Below are positions 32,600 to 41,549 of a stretch of 64,000 nt of DNA, in pieces. A model generated the notes under the pieces. That model had not been told where the DNA came from, did not search any database, and worked only from the letters and a program-made list of their open reading frames with translations. The stretch covers positions 1 through 64,000 of the forward strand of contig NZ_SUND01000017.1 of the NCBI RefSeq assembly GCF_005280205.1, read 5' to 3'. Numbering within the stretch: the stretch's first letter is position 1; each line of letters starts with the position of its first letter. The stretch comes from Bacillus yapensis. GTDB lineage: Bacteria > Bacillota > Bacilli > Bacillales > Cytobacillaceae. Position numbers and translations under genes: made by a program.

Positions 32600-35101
32600 C
32601 TAGTTATAAGCTCCGTAGCTAATCAAGTTCGTAAAAATGCGATATCCTCCTGGTACTTGTGCTCCGATTTGGCGATAGAATACGAGATTGGTATATAGAT
32701 AAGTACCTTCTCCGTATTCTGCCATCAAAATTCCACTTGTAAACGGTGCCTCATTAGGGTCTGCCATAGATACGAATGTTTCGTAATGGTCATCCCATGC
32801 CATAGGATAATATAGGCCTCGTTCTTGGACCCAGTTATCCCAGTCGCTGTCGACGATCTTATTCGGTACATTGAATAGTGCATGTTCTGGTTGAGTAACT
32901 GTGACCTCCGCATTTTCATCAGTAACGCGCCAGCGAATGGAAGGATTTCCTATTGTTAATGGATAAGGTGGCGTTAGCTTAGAATCCCAAGGGTCTCCTG
33001 ATGTCATATACTGTACTACTAAATGGCCGCCATTTTCCACATAGTCTAGTAATCTTTGATTATTTTGTAGAAAGTCTGGTCTACCCAGCGTTACGCGAAT
33101 TCCGGTAACAATAGTATCATATTGTGAAAGATCACCATTTGCTAAATCATCAGCTGTTAGCTTTGTAATATCAAACCCAGCATTTAATAGAGAATCGGCG
33201 ACTGTGTCAAATCCGCTATCGATATAACCAACCTTCAGATTATCTGGTTTTAATAATTCAAAGGCGACGCCATTAATTGTAGATGGGTACAGGAAGAAAG
33301 AATCATCTATATGATCATACTTAATTTCCTGAACGGTGGTGTCGAATGTTGTACCATTAGATGTTGCATTAGCAGCAATTGTAAAATTACCTTCCTCAAC
33401 AGTGGACGGTGGAATTAAGGTGAAATCTACTTCTTTTTCTTCAAATCTTTCCGAAAAATTCACTTCTGCAATTGCTGGTTGACTATTCCAGCCTGATGGT
33501 AGATTGAGAGAAACTTTCGCGTTTTTAGCCCCATTAAAATAATTCTTCACTTCGACAGTGACTGGAATCTCATCTTGAACGTCAGCAGTGTTCACTGTAA
33601 CATTTACCGGCTCAGGTGTAACACTTAATTCTGGAAGGACGCTTACAGTATTTTCTAATTCCAATACTGATGTTGTCTCTACTCCATTTTCCTTGAATGT
33701 GAGTTGTGCTTTTAACACGGATTCATCATATGGCTGGAAATACTCCGCATCAGATGGAACTGTGACAGCAAAAGTAACTGTCTTAGATTCGCCTGGTTTT
33801 AGATGCTTTACCTGAGTAACACCTTCATGTTTCCAATTTTCTGGGGTAAGTAGTGATGCTTCGATATGTTGGATCTTTTGTTTCCCCTCATTTGAAATCG
33901 TAACATCAACTTGTGTTTGTTCTCCTTGTGTCAATACATAGGAACCAATCGTAATATCAACGGCAAGACTGGAAGAAACATAGCTTACTTGTTGAAGCTG
34001 TTCTTTCTTTAATTCAAGTTTGTGGAGCAAGTCGTTTTTAGTTGCAGCATCTAATTTTGCTGATTTCGTGCTAGAGATTAATTTTTGTACATCACCTAGA
34101 GCCTTTTGTGATTTTGGTAAGATAGCTTCTCGGTTTGGATACAGGTTGATAATTTCTTCTAATTCGTTTTGTAATGAATCTAACTGATTACTGACATTTT
34201 TAGCAGGAATAACATCTGCCCATTCGTGGAAGTCATAAGGAATTCCAGCAAAAAGATCAGTTGAATCAGAAGGAGCAGTTGATTTTATTAATTCTAAATG
34301 TGCTTGTCGAGGAGCTACTGGAATATCGCTTCCCATTCCTTGACTCTTATGCAAGTATCTTGATGCCTCGCCAAGTTGTGGGTAGCTCATACCGTAAATG
34401 GGGTCATAGTCACCAATTTCAATAGACGTGATGTTTTCTCCTGCTGATGTAACAGGTAAGAAAAGTTTTTTGACCTGCCATGGCTCTAACCCATTTGCTA
34501 TTTGCTCGGGGAAGACAGTCGGGTCGGCTGCATCTTCAAATGCGCTTTCGGATAATACAGCTATTGCTCTGTGATGACCATGCTGACTATCAACGTTCTG
34601 GAAAGAAGGCATCAAAATATCTGGCTTATAGGTTCTGATAAATTTGATTAGCCGTTCATAAGTTACTTCTTCTCCCCATTTTTGAAGTGTTTCATCTGGG
34701 GATTTAGAAAAACCGAAGTCATAAATGGCATCAGATGTTGTTTCACTTAAGTGATAGGCTTTTACACCGTTCACCTTTGCTGCTTCAATCATCTCATTGG
34801 AGCGAATAATTCCTAGTGCATTTCCTAATTCATTGCCGATTGCATTTTGCCCACCTTCACCACGATTCGCAATTAAACTAGCTGTTTTTACACCTAAACC
34901 GCGAGATAAATAGGCAAGCAAATCACTACGTTCATCATCTGGGTGTGCTCCTGTGTTTAAGAAAGTAACTGTAGTATCTAGAGGCTTAACAACATTCCAA
35001 AGTTCGACGTCAGCTTCACTTTGTTCTTGTGCAAGACTAATTGGTGGAAGTAAAGAGGCAAGTAAAAGAATGGACATCAACAAATAGAAGAACTTTTTCA
35101 A
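32600..35101 (-). CDS. secreted PIG-L/LmbE-family deacetylase with NEW3-type domains
   Basis: 833 residues. Signal peptide (1-24) precedes a PIG-L deacetylase domain (about 40-260): zinc motif GAHPDDE (51-57) and HGHH near 176, followed by a helical linker, two Ig/NEW3-like beta domains (about 380-620), and a C-terminal flavodoxin- or ThuA-like region with VGYIDSGFDTVADSLLNAGF and VENGGHLVVQYM. PIG-L enzymes remove acetyl groups from N-acetylglucosamine conjugates. It lies divergent from a ROK regulator with a perfect operator palindrome 69-87 bases upstream, so it likely processes the substrate outside the cell before uptake by the ABC system at 36757. Confidence 0.85.
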   Translation of the reverse strand: MKKFFYLLMSILLLASLLPPISLAQEQSEADVELWNVVKPLDTTVTFLNTGAHPDDERSDLLAYLSRGLGVKTASLIANRGEGGQNAIGNELGNALGIIRSNEMIEAAKVNGVKAYHLSETTSDAIYDFGFSKSPDETLQKWGEEVTYERLIKFIRTYKPDILMPSFQNVDSQHGHHRAIAVLSESAFEDAADPTVFPEQIANGLEPWQVKKLFLPVTSAGENITSIEIGDYDPIYGMSYPQLGEASRYLHKSQGMGSDIPVAPRQAHLELIKSTAPSDSTDLFAGIPYDFHEWADVIPAKNVSNQLDSLQNELEEIINLYPNREAILPKSQKALGDVQKLISSTKSAKLDAATKNDLLHKLELKKEQLQQVSYVSSSLAVDITIGSYVLTQGEQTQVDVTISNEGKQKIQHIEASLLTPENWKHEGVTQVKHLKPGESKTVTFAVTVPSDAEYFQPYDESVLKAQLTFKENGVETTSVLELENTVSVLPELSVTPEPVNVTVNTADVQDEIPVTVEVKNYFNGAKNAKVSLNLPSGWNSQPAIAEVNFSERFEEKEVDFTLIPPSTVEEGNFTIAANATSNGTTFDTTVQEIKYDHIDDSFFLYPSTINGVAFELLKPDNLKVGYIDSGFDTVADSLLNAGFDITKLTADDLANGDLSQYDTIVTGIRVTLGRPDFLQNNQRLLDYVENGGHLVVQYMTSGDPWDSKLTPPYPLTIGNPSIRWRVTDENAEVTVTQPEHALFNVPNKIVDSDWDNWVQERGLYYPMAWDDHYETFVSMADPNEAPFTSGILMAEYGEGTYLYTNLVFYRQIGAQVPGGYRIFTNLISYGAYN

Positions 35102-35169
35102 TTTCCGTAACCCCTTTCAAATTTTGTTTTAATAAAACGCTCAGAACTCCTTTCCTTATATGTATTTTG

Positions 35170-35188
35170 GTTAGTAAATATTACTAAC
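35170..35188. promoter_or_regulatory. candidate ROK-repressor operator
   Basis: GTTAGTAA-ATA-TTACTAAC is a perfect 8-3-8 palindrome of the kind bound by ROK repressors (NagC/XylR). It sits in the divergent region before the deacetylase gene. A half-site repeat TTACTAACTAAC lies directly before the ROK gene (35398-35409). Confidence 0.7.
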
Positions 35189-35397
35189 TAAAGAAAGATG
35201 CTTTCAAAACAAATTATATAACTATTCTGAAAATTGTAAATGTTACTAAATGACTATTTGGGCATGATTGCCAATAGTTCTATTGTAATGTGGATAAGTT
35301 CAAAATAAGTAAAAATAAAAGATGATTTCTTAATTATCTAAATTTTATAAAAATATGATTGTAAACATTTCCAATTTAATGTATAAATTAATTAAGC

Positions 35398-35409
35398 TTA
35401 CTAACTAAC
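35398..35409. promoter_or_regulatory. tandem half-sites before the ROK gene
   Basis: TTACTAACTAAC repeats the half-site of the 35170 palindrome immediately upstream of the ROK start, suggesting autoregulation. Confidence 0.5.
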
Positions 35410-35428
35410 AAAAATGATTAGGGCCGTG

Positions 35429-36637
35429 ATGTTTATGATGAAGAAACTTTCAAATGAACAAATAAGAACCAATAACAAGAAGCTCGTTTTACAGTGTATT
35501 AGAAACTATCAACCAATATCGCGGGCAGAGATAGCGACGAAGCTTAGTTTTAGTAAGCCAACAGTTTCTTTGCTCGTGGATGAATTAGTACAAGAAAACT
35601 GGATTCATGAAAAAGGGAGCGGAGAGTCCTCTTCACAAGGTGGGAGAAGACCTATTCAACTTTACTTTAATGAAAAGGCAGCTTATGTAATTGGAGTGGA
35701 TATTGGAGGTACAAATGTAAAAACAGTTATTTCTGATCTCAGTGGTAAGATTATTTGTTCAAGCTATTTTAATACTAGAAAACATTTGGAGAACTTACTG
35801 AAACAAATCCACAAAGAAATTTACGATATGATTCATCGGAGCCAATTGGATGAAAATTTAATATTGGGAATGGGAGTTGGAGTACCGGGTATTACTGAGA
35901 CAAATACTGGGGTTGTTGTGGAAGCACCAAGCTTAAATTGGGTCCGATATCCCTTTTTAACAGAGGCTGAGCGTCACTTTTCATTCCCTGTTTACGTTGA
36001 TAATGATGTCAATGTAGCGGTCCTTGGAGAGCAATGGTTAGGCAGAGCAAAAAATAAAGACAATGTCCTATTTATAGCTATAGGTACCGGTATTGGTAGT
36101 GGAATTATCATTCATAATCAGTTGTATCGTGGTTCCTCTTATGGGGCGGGAGAGCTCGGCTATATTGTGACTGATAAAAACGATATGAAAAAAGAGTTTA
36201 AACCTATTTTTCACCGTTATGGATATCTTGAAAGTGTAGCTGGTGGAAAAGCTATTGGAGAAAAATTAACAAGGCTTATCCAACAAGAAAGGAATCATCC
36301 TTTGTATGCAGAAGCCATTACATCTGAATTAACAGGTAAACAAGCATTTACATTAGCACAGGCAGGAGATGTGACTGCTCTTTCTGTTGTGGAAGATGCC
36401 ATTGAACATTTAGCCTATGGAATCATAAATGCTGCATCTTTATTAAATCCTGAGGTTGTTATTTTAGATGGTGGTGTTATGAAATCTTCGGATTTTATCC
36501 TACCTAGGTTACAAAAAATCGTTTTTCAGTATCTTCCAAGTTCTGTAGAAATATATCAATCTCAGTTAGGTGAAAATGCAGGGGTAATAGGCGCGGTTTC
36601 TCTATTTCTAAGGGAGTACGATAGCGTTTTGAATTAG
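35429..36637 (+). CDS. ROK-family transcriptional regulator
   Basis: About 402 residues: N-terminal winged helix (SRAEIATKLSFSKPTVSLLVDELV) and a ROK sugar-kinase-like domain with GVDIGGTNVKTVISD, GVPGITETNTG, and IGTGIGSGIII. The cysteine-rich zinc motif usual in the family is absent; the matching stretch reads FKPIFHRYGYLESVAGG with no cysteine. It probably represses both the divergent deacetylase and the downstream importer genes until a sugar-type ligand binds. ATG 35429 has AGGG upstream; 35414, 35435 and 35438 are alternatives. Confidence 0.87.
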   Translation: MFMMKKLSNEQIRTNNKKLVLQCIRNYQPISRAEIATKLSFSKPTVSLLVDELVQENWIHEKGSGESSSQGGRRPIQLYFNEKAAYVIGVDIGGTNVKTVISDLSGKIICSSYFNTRKHLENLLKQIHKEIYDMIHRSQLDENLILGMGVGVPGITETNTGVVVEAPSLNWVRYPFLTEAERHFSFPVYVDNDVNVAVLGEQWLGRAKNKDNVLFIAIGTGIGSGIIIHNQLYRGSSYGAGELGYIVTDKNDMKKEFKPIFHRYGYLESVAGGKAIGEKLTRLIQQERNHPLYAEAITSELTGKQAFTLAQAGDVTALSVVEDAIEHLAYGIINAASLLNPEVVILDGGVMKSSDFILPRLQKIVFQYLPSSVEIYQSQLGENAGVIGAVSLFLREYDSVLN

Positions 36638-36756
36638 AACAATATCTTTTAAACTCTCAAACTATCATTTTATTAAAGTAGTTCTCTATTTACGGTTCTT
36701 AGTGGATCATTTGATCTACATGAAGAATAAATAAACTAATTTCTAGGGGGAAAATC

Positions 36757-37851
36757 ATGTTTAAGAAAAAAAGTTTTTTTATGCTTTTTCTTGTTGCATT
36801 GATGCTTTTTGTGTCCGCGTGCTCTGGTAGTGATAGTTCCTCAAGTGAAGAGACTCCATCAAAGGATAATGATGATGGCACAACTGAGGAAACAGCAGAA
36901 GCTAGTGGGAACCTTGTCATTTATACTGCTCGTGACCAAACCGTTGTTGACCAAGTTGTTGGAATGTTCAATGAAAAGTATCCTGATATCCAGGTTGATG
37001 TTTTAACGATGGGAGCTCAGGAAGTGCTGGAACGTATTCGTGGAGAAAAAGCGAATCCACAAGCTGATTTTTGGTGGGGTGGAACACAATCAGCCTTTAT
37101 GACTGGTGCGAATGAGGATTTACTAGAACCATTTAAGCCGAGCTTTGATGCTAGTATTTTGCCGGAACATAAAGACCCTGAGGGTCGTTGGTATGGGGAA
37201 ATGCTTCTTCCAGAAGTGATTATGTATAACTCTGATATGCTTTCGAAAGAGGAAGTTCCACAGGATTGGGATGATTTACTTGATTCGAAGTGGAAAGATA
37301 AAATCATCATTCGTGGTGTATTAGCATCAGGAACAATGAGAACAATCTATTCCGCCATGATTCACGAACAAGGCGCAGATAATCCAGAAGCTGGGTATGA
37401 ATGGCTTAAAAAGCTTGATGCAAATACGAAAGAATACGCGCAAGATCCTACAAATCTATACTTAAAACTTGCTCGACAAGAGGGAGCACTTTCCCTTTGG
37501 AATCTTCAAGATATTCTTATTCAAAAAAATCAGCACAATCAACCATTTGATTACGTCTATCCAACAAGCGGTGCTCCAATCTTAGTAGATGCCGTTGGAC
37601 TTGTAAAAGGTGCAAAAAGTATGGATAACGCTAAATTATTCTATGAGTTCTTATTTGCTCCGGAAACTCGTGCAACGTTAGCTGAAGATTTATACCAAAT
37701 CCCAACGCGTACGGATATTGACAAAGCTTCAATGCCTGATTGGTATCAAGATCTTGATCTTAAGGCATTAGACCTTGACTGGGAAGTAATGGCTGAAAAA
37801 GAAGCAGAGTGGATGCAATATTGGGATGAAAACATCAGAGACAAAAATTAA
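36757..37851 (+). CDS. ABC importer substrate-binding lipoprotein
   Basis: 364 residues. Lipobox FVSAC (Cys22), a Ser/Asp/Glu-rich linker, then the type 2 periplasmic-binding fold: GNLVIYTARDQTVVDQVVGM, GGTQSAFMTG, LPEVIMYNSDML. It resembles Fe(III)/aminoethylphosphonate/polyamine-type binding proteins of the FbpA/PotD group. ATG 36757 follows AGGGGG. A hairpin after it (37863-37894) probably limits readthrough to the ATPase and permease genes. Confidence 0.88.
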   Translation: MFKKKSFFMLFLVALMLFVSACSGSDSSSSEETPSKDNDDGTTEETAEASGNLVIYTARDQTVVDQVVGMFNEKYPDIQVDVLTMGAQEVLERIRGEKANPQADFWWGGTQSAFMTGANEDLLEPFKPSFDASILPEHKDPEGRWYGEMLLPEVIMYNSDMLSKEEVPQDWDDLLDSKWKDKIIIRGVLASGTMRTIYSAMIHEQGADNPEAGYEWLKKLDANTKEYAQDPTNLYLKLARQEGALSLWNLQDILIQKNQHNQPFDYVYPTSGAPILVDAVGLVKGAKSMDNAKLFYEFLFAPETRATLAEDLYQIPTRTDIDKASMPDWYQDLDLKALDLDWEVMAEKEAEWMQYWDENIRDKN

Positions 37852-37862
37852 TAGTTTTTTAT

Positions 37863-37894
37863 AAAAGGGGTGAAGAAGTTTTTTCACCCCCTTT
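37863..37894 (+). terminator. intercistronic hairpin / attenuator
   Basis: AAAGGGGTGAA pairs with TTCACCCCCTTT between binding-protein and ATPase genes. Partial termination would give excess binding protein. Confidence 0.7.
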
Positions 37895-37970
37895 ATGCAA
37901 TTTCTAGGGGACCTATTATGTCTTACAGATAATTTGTTGGTTTTACTTTATTTACAGCGAGGTGTTTGTA

Positions 37971-39041
37971 ATGAAAAATGTAAGACTTGAAAATGTTAGT
38001 AAAATGTTTGGAACTGCAATTGGGGTGGAGAATGTTGATATTGACGTCAAACCTGGTGAGTTTTTTACTTTTTTAGGTCCATCAGGATGTGGTAAAACGA
38101 CAACTTTACGGATGATTGCCGGATTTTATTATCCGACGAACGGGAAAATATTTTTTGATAATAGAGATGTGACGACTCTTCAACCAAACAAGCGGAATAT
38201 TGGAATGGTGTTTCAAAACTATGCCCTTTTTCCTCATATGACTGTATTTGAAAATATTGCTTTTGGACTTGAGGTCCGTAAAATGTCAAAAGCAGTTATT
38301 AGAGAAAAGGTGGAGCGTGCTCAAAAACTTGTTCATTTAGAGAAATATGGGGCTCGGAAAATTAACGAGCTTTCTGGAGGGCAACAGCAGCGTGTTGCTT
38401 TAGCACGTGCACTAGTTATTGAACCAGATATCCTCCTTCTTGATGAACCACTTTCTAATTTAGATGCTAAATTACGTGAGGAAACAAGAATTGAGATTAA
38501 AAGATTGCAAGTCGAATTAGGCGTTACAACCATTTATGTGACACATGATCAGACCGAAGCTATGACCATGTCTGATCGTATTATGGTTATGAAGGAAGGG
38601 GTGGTCCAACAGATTGGGACTCCACAAGAAATCTATAATCAACCTTCCAATCATTTTGTAGCCTCTTTCATTGGAGAATCCAATGTACTCGATGGAGAAG
38701 TAATAGAAATAATTGGTGATGCAGTTAAAGTGAAATTGGATGATGATTTCTATTTAAATGGTTCAATGAACCAAACAGCGAATGGGAAAAAGCTAGTTGT
38801 AGGTGAGAAAATTAAATGTTCGATTCGTCCAGAGGCTGTGTTTGAAGGGCAAGGAACGAATGAATTAAAAGGCACCATTCAGCTTGTGGAATTTACAGGA
38901 GTGAGCATCAATTATGTTGTTGAAGTTGGCTCTAACATCATGAAGATCATGATTATCAACAAGGGGAATCAAATCCTTAACCGCGGCGATTCAATTACTC
39001 TTCACGTACCGGAAAATGGAATCTACTTGATTGGTGAATAG
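37971..39041 (+). CDS. ABC importer ATPase, FbpC/PotA type
   Basis: 356 residues. Walker A GPSGCGKT (about 36-43), signature LSGGQQQR, Walker B ILLLDEPLSNLDA and switch His in YVTHDQTEAM, then a C-terminal TOBE domain (about 240-356) as in MalK/PotA/FbpC. ATG 37971 has GCGAGGTG upstream. It is 11 bases before the permease gene and powers that importer. Confidence 0.92.
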   Translation: MKNVRLENVSKMFGTAIGVENVDIDVKPGEFFTFLGPSGCGKTTTLRMIAGFYYPTNGKIFFDNRDVTTLQPNKRNIGMVFQNYALFPHMTVFENIAFGLEVRKMSKAVIREKVERAQKLVHLEKYGARKINELSGGQQQRVALARALVIEPDILLLDEPLSNLDAKLREETRIEIKRLQVELGVTTIYVTHDQTEAMTMSDRIMVMKEGVVQQIGTPQEIYNQPSNHFVASFIGESNVLDGEVIEIIGDAVKVKLDDDFYLNGSMNQTANGKKLVVGEKIKCSIRPEAVFEGQGTNELKGTIQLVEFTGVSINYVVEVGSNIMKIMIINKGNQILNRGDSITLHVPENGIYLIGE

Positions 39042-39052
39042 GAGGTGAAGGC

Positions 39053-40780
39053 ATGAGTACAAATCAAGCTATTGTCACACGGGATAACTGGTGGGCTCGG
39101 CTTACGCGTTCGAAATATTTTGTTTATGTGTTAATCTCTCCATTATTTTTAATTCTTCTAGCTTATGTTATATATCCCTTTTACCAAACCTTTATTCAAA
39201 GCATTGTTGGTGAAGAAGGGGCAACTTTAGAAAATTATAAGCGCTTTTTTGGTTTAACTAGTACCGCTAATCTTGAAGCGCTTTGGACAAGTGTATATAT
39301 TTCGGTAATAAGTGTGATTACCTGTGCGATTGTTGGAGTCACGATGGCTTTTTTAATGGAGCGATATGAGTTTCCAGGACGAAAGATTCTTTCCGTTTTA
39401 ATTCTAGTTCCAATGGCATTGCCACCTCTGGTTGGTGTATTATCCTTTACCTTTTTATATGGAGAAAGCGGAATTCTTCCAAGAGCAGTTCAAGCCCTTT
39501 TTAATCTAGAGCAGGTTCCATTTTCATTAAAAGGTGTTGTAGGGGTAATTGTTGTTCACACCTTTACTATGTATACATATTTTTATTTAACCGCAGCCGC
39601 GGCGATCAAAGGTTTGGATCCTTCCCTAGAAGAAGCAGCAACAAGCCTGGGTTCTGGTCGGATTCGTATTTGGTTGAAGGTCATTCTCCCGATGTTGACA
39701 CCATCTTTAGTTGCATCTTCTTTACTTGTTTTCATGATTTCAATGGCTTCTTATACGGCCCCATTAATGTTTGGGGTTGAGCGAACGATGACCATGCAAA
39801 TCTATTTATCTAGAACAAATGGAAATCTCGATATGGCAGCGACTCAATCTACAATCCTTTCAATTGTATCGATTTCTTTCTTAATTTTAATGAGGTGGTA
39901 TCAAGGACGACGTAATTTTCAAAATCAAAGTAAAGGGATTGGTGTACATCGAACAGAATTACGTACCCAATTCGCTAAGTATATGTCAATGCTTCTTTCG
40001 TTTGTAGGAGTCATTATTTTGATGCTTCCAATACTTGTTCTTGTGTTAATTTCTTTTTCAGTAGACGGAGAATGGACGATTCAAATTATCCCAACTGCCT
40101 ACACACTTGAGCACTATATAGATTTGTTTACAGATGAAAGGACGTGGCGCCCAATTTGGAACAGTTTGCAGATGAGCTTTGTGGCAACGGCAGGAAATAT
40201 TTTGTTTGGTGTAGCAGCAGCATATGCTCTTGTTCGGATGAAATTTAAGGGAAAAGTCTTTCTTGATATTTTAATCATGGTTCCATGGGCACTGCCTGGT
40301 ACGGTTGTAGCAGTTAACTTAATTGCTGCGTTTAGTGAACCAACTGTTTTCAGCTTTAATCAAGTATTAATTGGTACTTTTTGGATTTTACCGTTAGCCT
40401 ATTTTGTGAGGCATTTACCACTTATTTTCCGTTCTACCTCAGCCGCATTAATGCAGATGGATGAATCGGTGGAAGAAGCAGCGAGAAGTTTAGGAGCAAA
40501 CTGGTGGTACACGTTTAGAAGAGTTGTTGTTCCAATGGTATTCTCGGGTATACTTGCTGGAACACTGTTGGCTATGGTTCAAGGGATCGGTGAATTTGTT
40601 GCCTCTATATTAATTTATAGTACGAGAACGATGCCTTTATCTGTTGCGATATTTCAAAAAATGTATGCTTTTCAATTTGGAACAGCGTGTGCATATGGTG
40701 TACTACAAATTATTTTGATTATCACAGTTCTTTTTATTTCACAAAAGATTACAGACGGGAAAGCAGGTTCCGCTATTTAA
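39053..40780 (+). CDS. ABC importer permease, fused two-domain (FbpB/ThiP type)
   Basis: 575 residues in which two binding-protein-dependent permease domains are fused (about 1-290 and 310-575), each with six membrane segments. Each carries an EAA loop contacting the ATPase: EEAATSLGSGRIRIWLKVIL and EEAARSLGANWWYTFRRVVV. Fused permeases of this kind are typical of Fe(III) and thiamine importers. Start ATG 39053 follows GGAGGTG. Confidence 0.9.
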   Translation: MSTNQAIVTRDNWWARLTRSKYFVYVLISPLFLILLAYVIYPFYQTFIQSIVGEEGATLENYKRFFGLTSTANLEALWTSVYISVISVITCAIVGVTMAFLMERYEFPGRKILSVLILVPMALPPLVGVLSFTFLYGESGILPRAVQALFNLEQVPFSLKGVVGVIVVHTFTMYTYFYLTAAAAIKGLDPSLEEAATSLGSGRIRIWLKVILPMLTPSLVASSLLVFMISMASYTAPLMFGVERTMTMQIYLSRTNGNLDMAATQSTILSIVSISFLILMRWYQGRRNFQNQSKGIGVHRTELRTQFAKYMSMLLSFVGVIILMLPILVLVLISFSVDGEWTIQIIPTAYTLEHYIDLFTDERTWRPIWNSLQMSFVATAGNILFGVAAAYALVRMKFKGKVFLDILIMVPWALPGTVVAVNLIAAFSEPTVFSFNQVLIGTFWILPLAYFVRHLPLIFRSTSAALMQMDESVEEAARSLGANWWYTFRRVVVPMVFSGILAGTLLAMVQGIGEFVASILIYSTRTMPLSVAIFQKMYAFQFGTACAYGVLQIILIITVLFISQKITDGKAGSAI

Positions 40781-40795
40781 TAGGAGGAGATTTCA

Positions 40796-41527
40796 TTGAA
40801 CGCAATTGAGATTCATGGAAGAGACCTCAGTTTATTAGAGAATGCAAGATTTGCAGTTGTTCCATTAGGAAGTTTTGAATATCACGGACCACACTCTCCA
40901 TTAGGGACGGACATTTTTTTAGCAGATGGATTTGCAAACTTGATTGACCCAAACTTAGGCGGGATAATTTTTCCTACTGTTCCTTATACAGCGTGTCCAG
41001 GAAAGACCAATAAATATAAAGGAACAATCTCTGTCCGCCCTAGCATTATTCAAGAATATCTGATCGATATTATGATGGGGATTATGGAACAAGGTATCAA
41101 GAAAGTTGTGCTTTTGAATGCACATGATGGGAATATGGGAGTGTCTCGAACAATATCTGAATATGTAACAGGTAAGTATTCGGACGCAAGTTTTTTACTT
41201 GTGAACTGGTGGCAAATGGTTGCAATCGATGCTGCAGAAGAAATTGGCTTTGAAGGTACAAAAGGGAGAGGGCATGGAGGACCATTTGAAATGTCTGCGG
41301 TAAAAGCCTTTCGTCCTGATTTAGTCCGTGTGAATAAAGAGGACCAAGAGTTAAAAGAAGTTCAACCTCTGTCCTTACAACCTTATATTCTTGTAGAAGG
41401 TACCCCTAAAGCATGGGATGGTTATACAGGTCTTATTCAACAGAGCTCTCATGAGAAGGGGAAGAAAATTGTTGAAAAAGCGATAGCTAATATGAATGAG
41501 TTAATCAAAAACTGGCTTGAAAATTAG
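40796..41527 (+). CDS. creatininase-family amidohydrolase
   Basis: 243 residues of the creatininase/MftE superfamily of metal-dependent amide or lactone hydrolases: PLGSFEYHGPHSPLGTD (with the metal-binding Glu, His, Asp), LNAHDGN, and GRGHGGPFEMSA. Start TTG 40796 behind TAGGAGG. Sixteen bases after the permease and overlapping the next gene's upstream region, so part of the importer operon. It probably acts in the cytoplasm on the imported molecule; the substrate is not predictable. Confidence 0.85.
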   Translation: MNAIEIHGRDLSLLENARFAVVPLGSFEYHGPHSPLGTDIFLADGFANLIDPNLGGIIFPTVPYTACPGKTNKYKGTISVRPSIIQEYLIDIMMGIMEQGIKKVVLLNAHDGNMGVSRTISEYVTGKYSDASFLLVNWWQMVAIDAAEEIGFEGTKGRGHGGPFEMSAVKAFRPDLVRVNKEDQELKEVQPLSLQPYILVEGTPKAWDGYTGLIQQSSHEKGKKIVEKAIANMNELIKNWLEN

Positions 41528-41549
41528 TAGACAGAAAGGATTGACCAAA

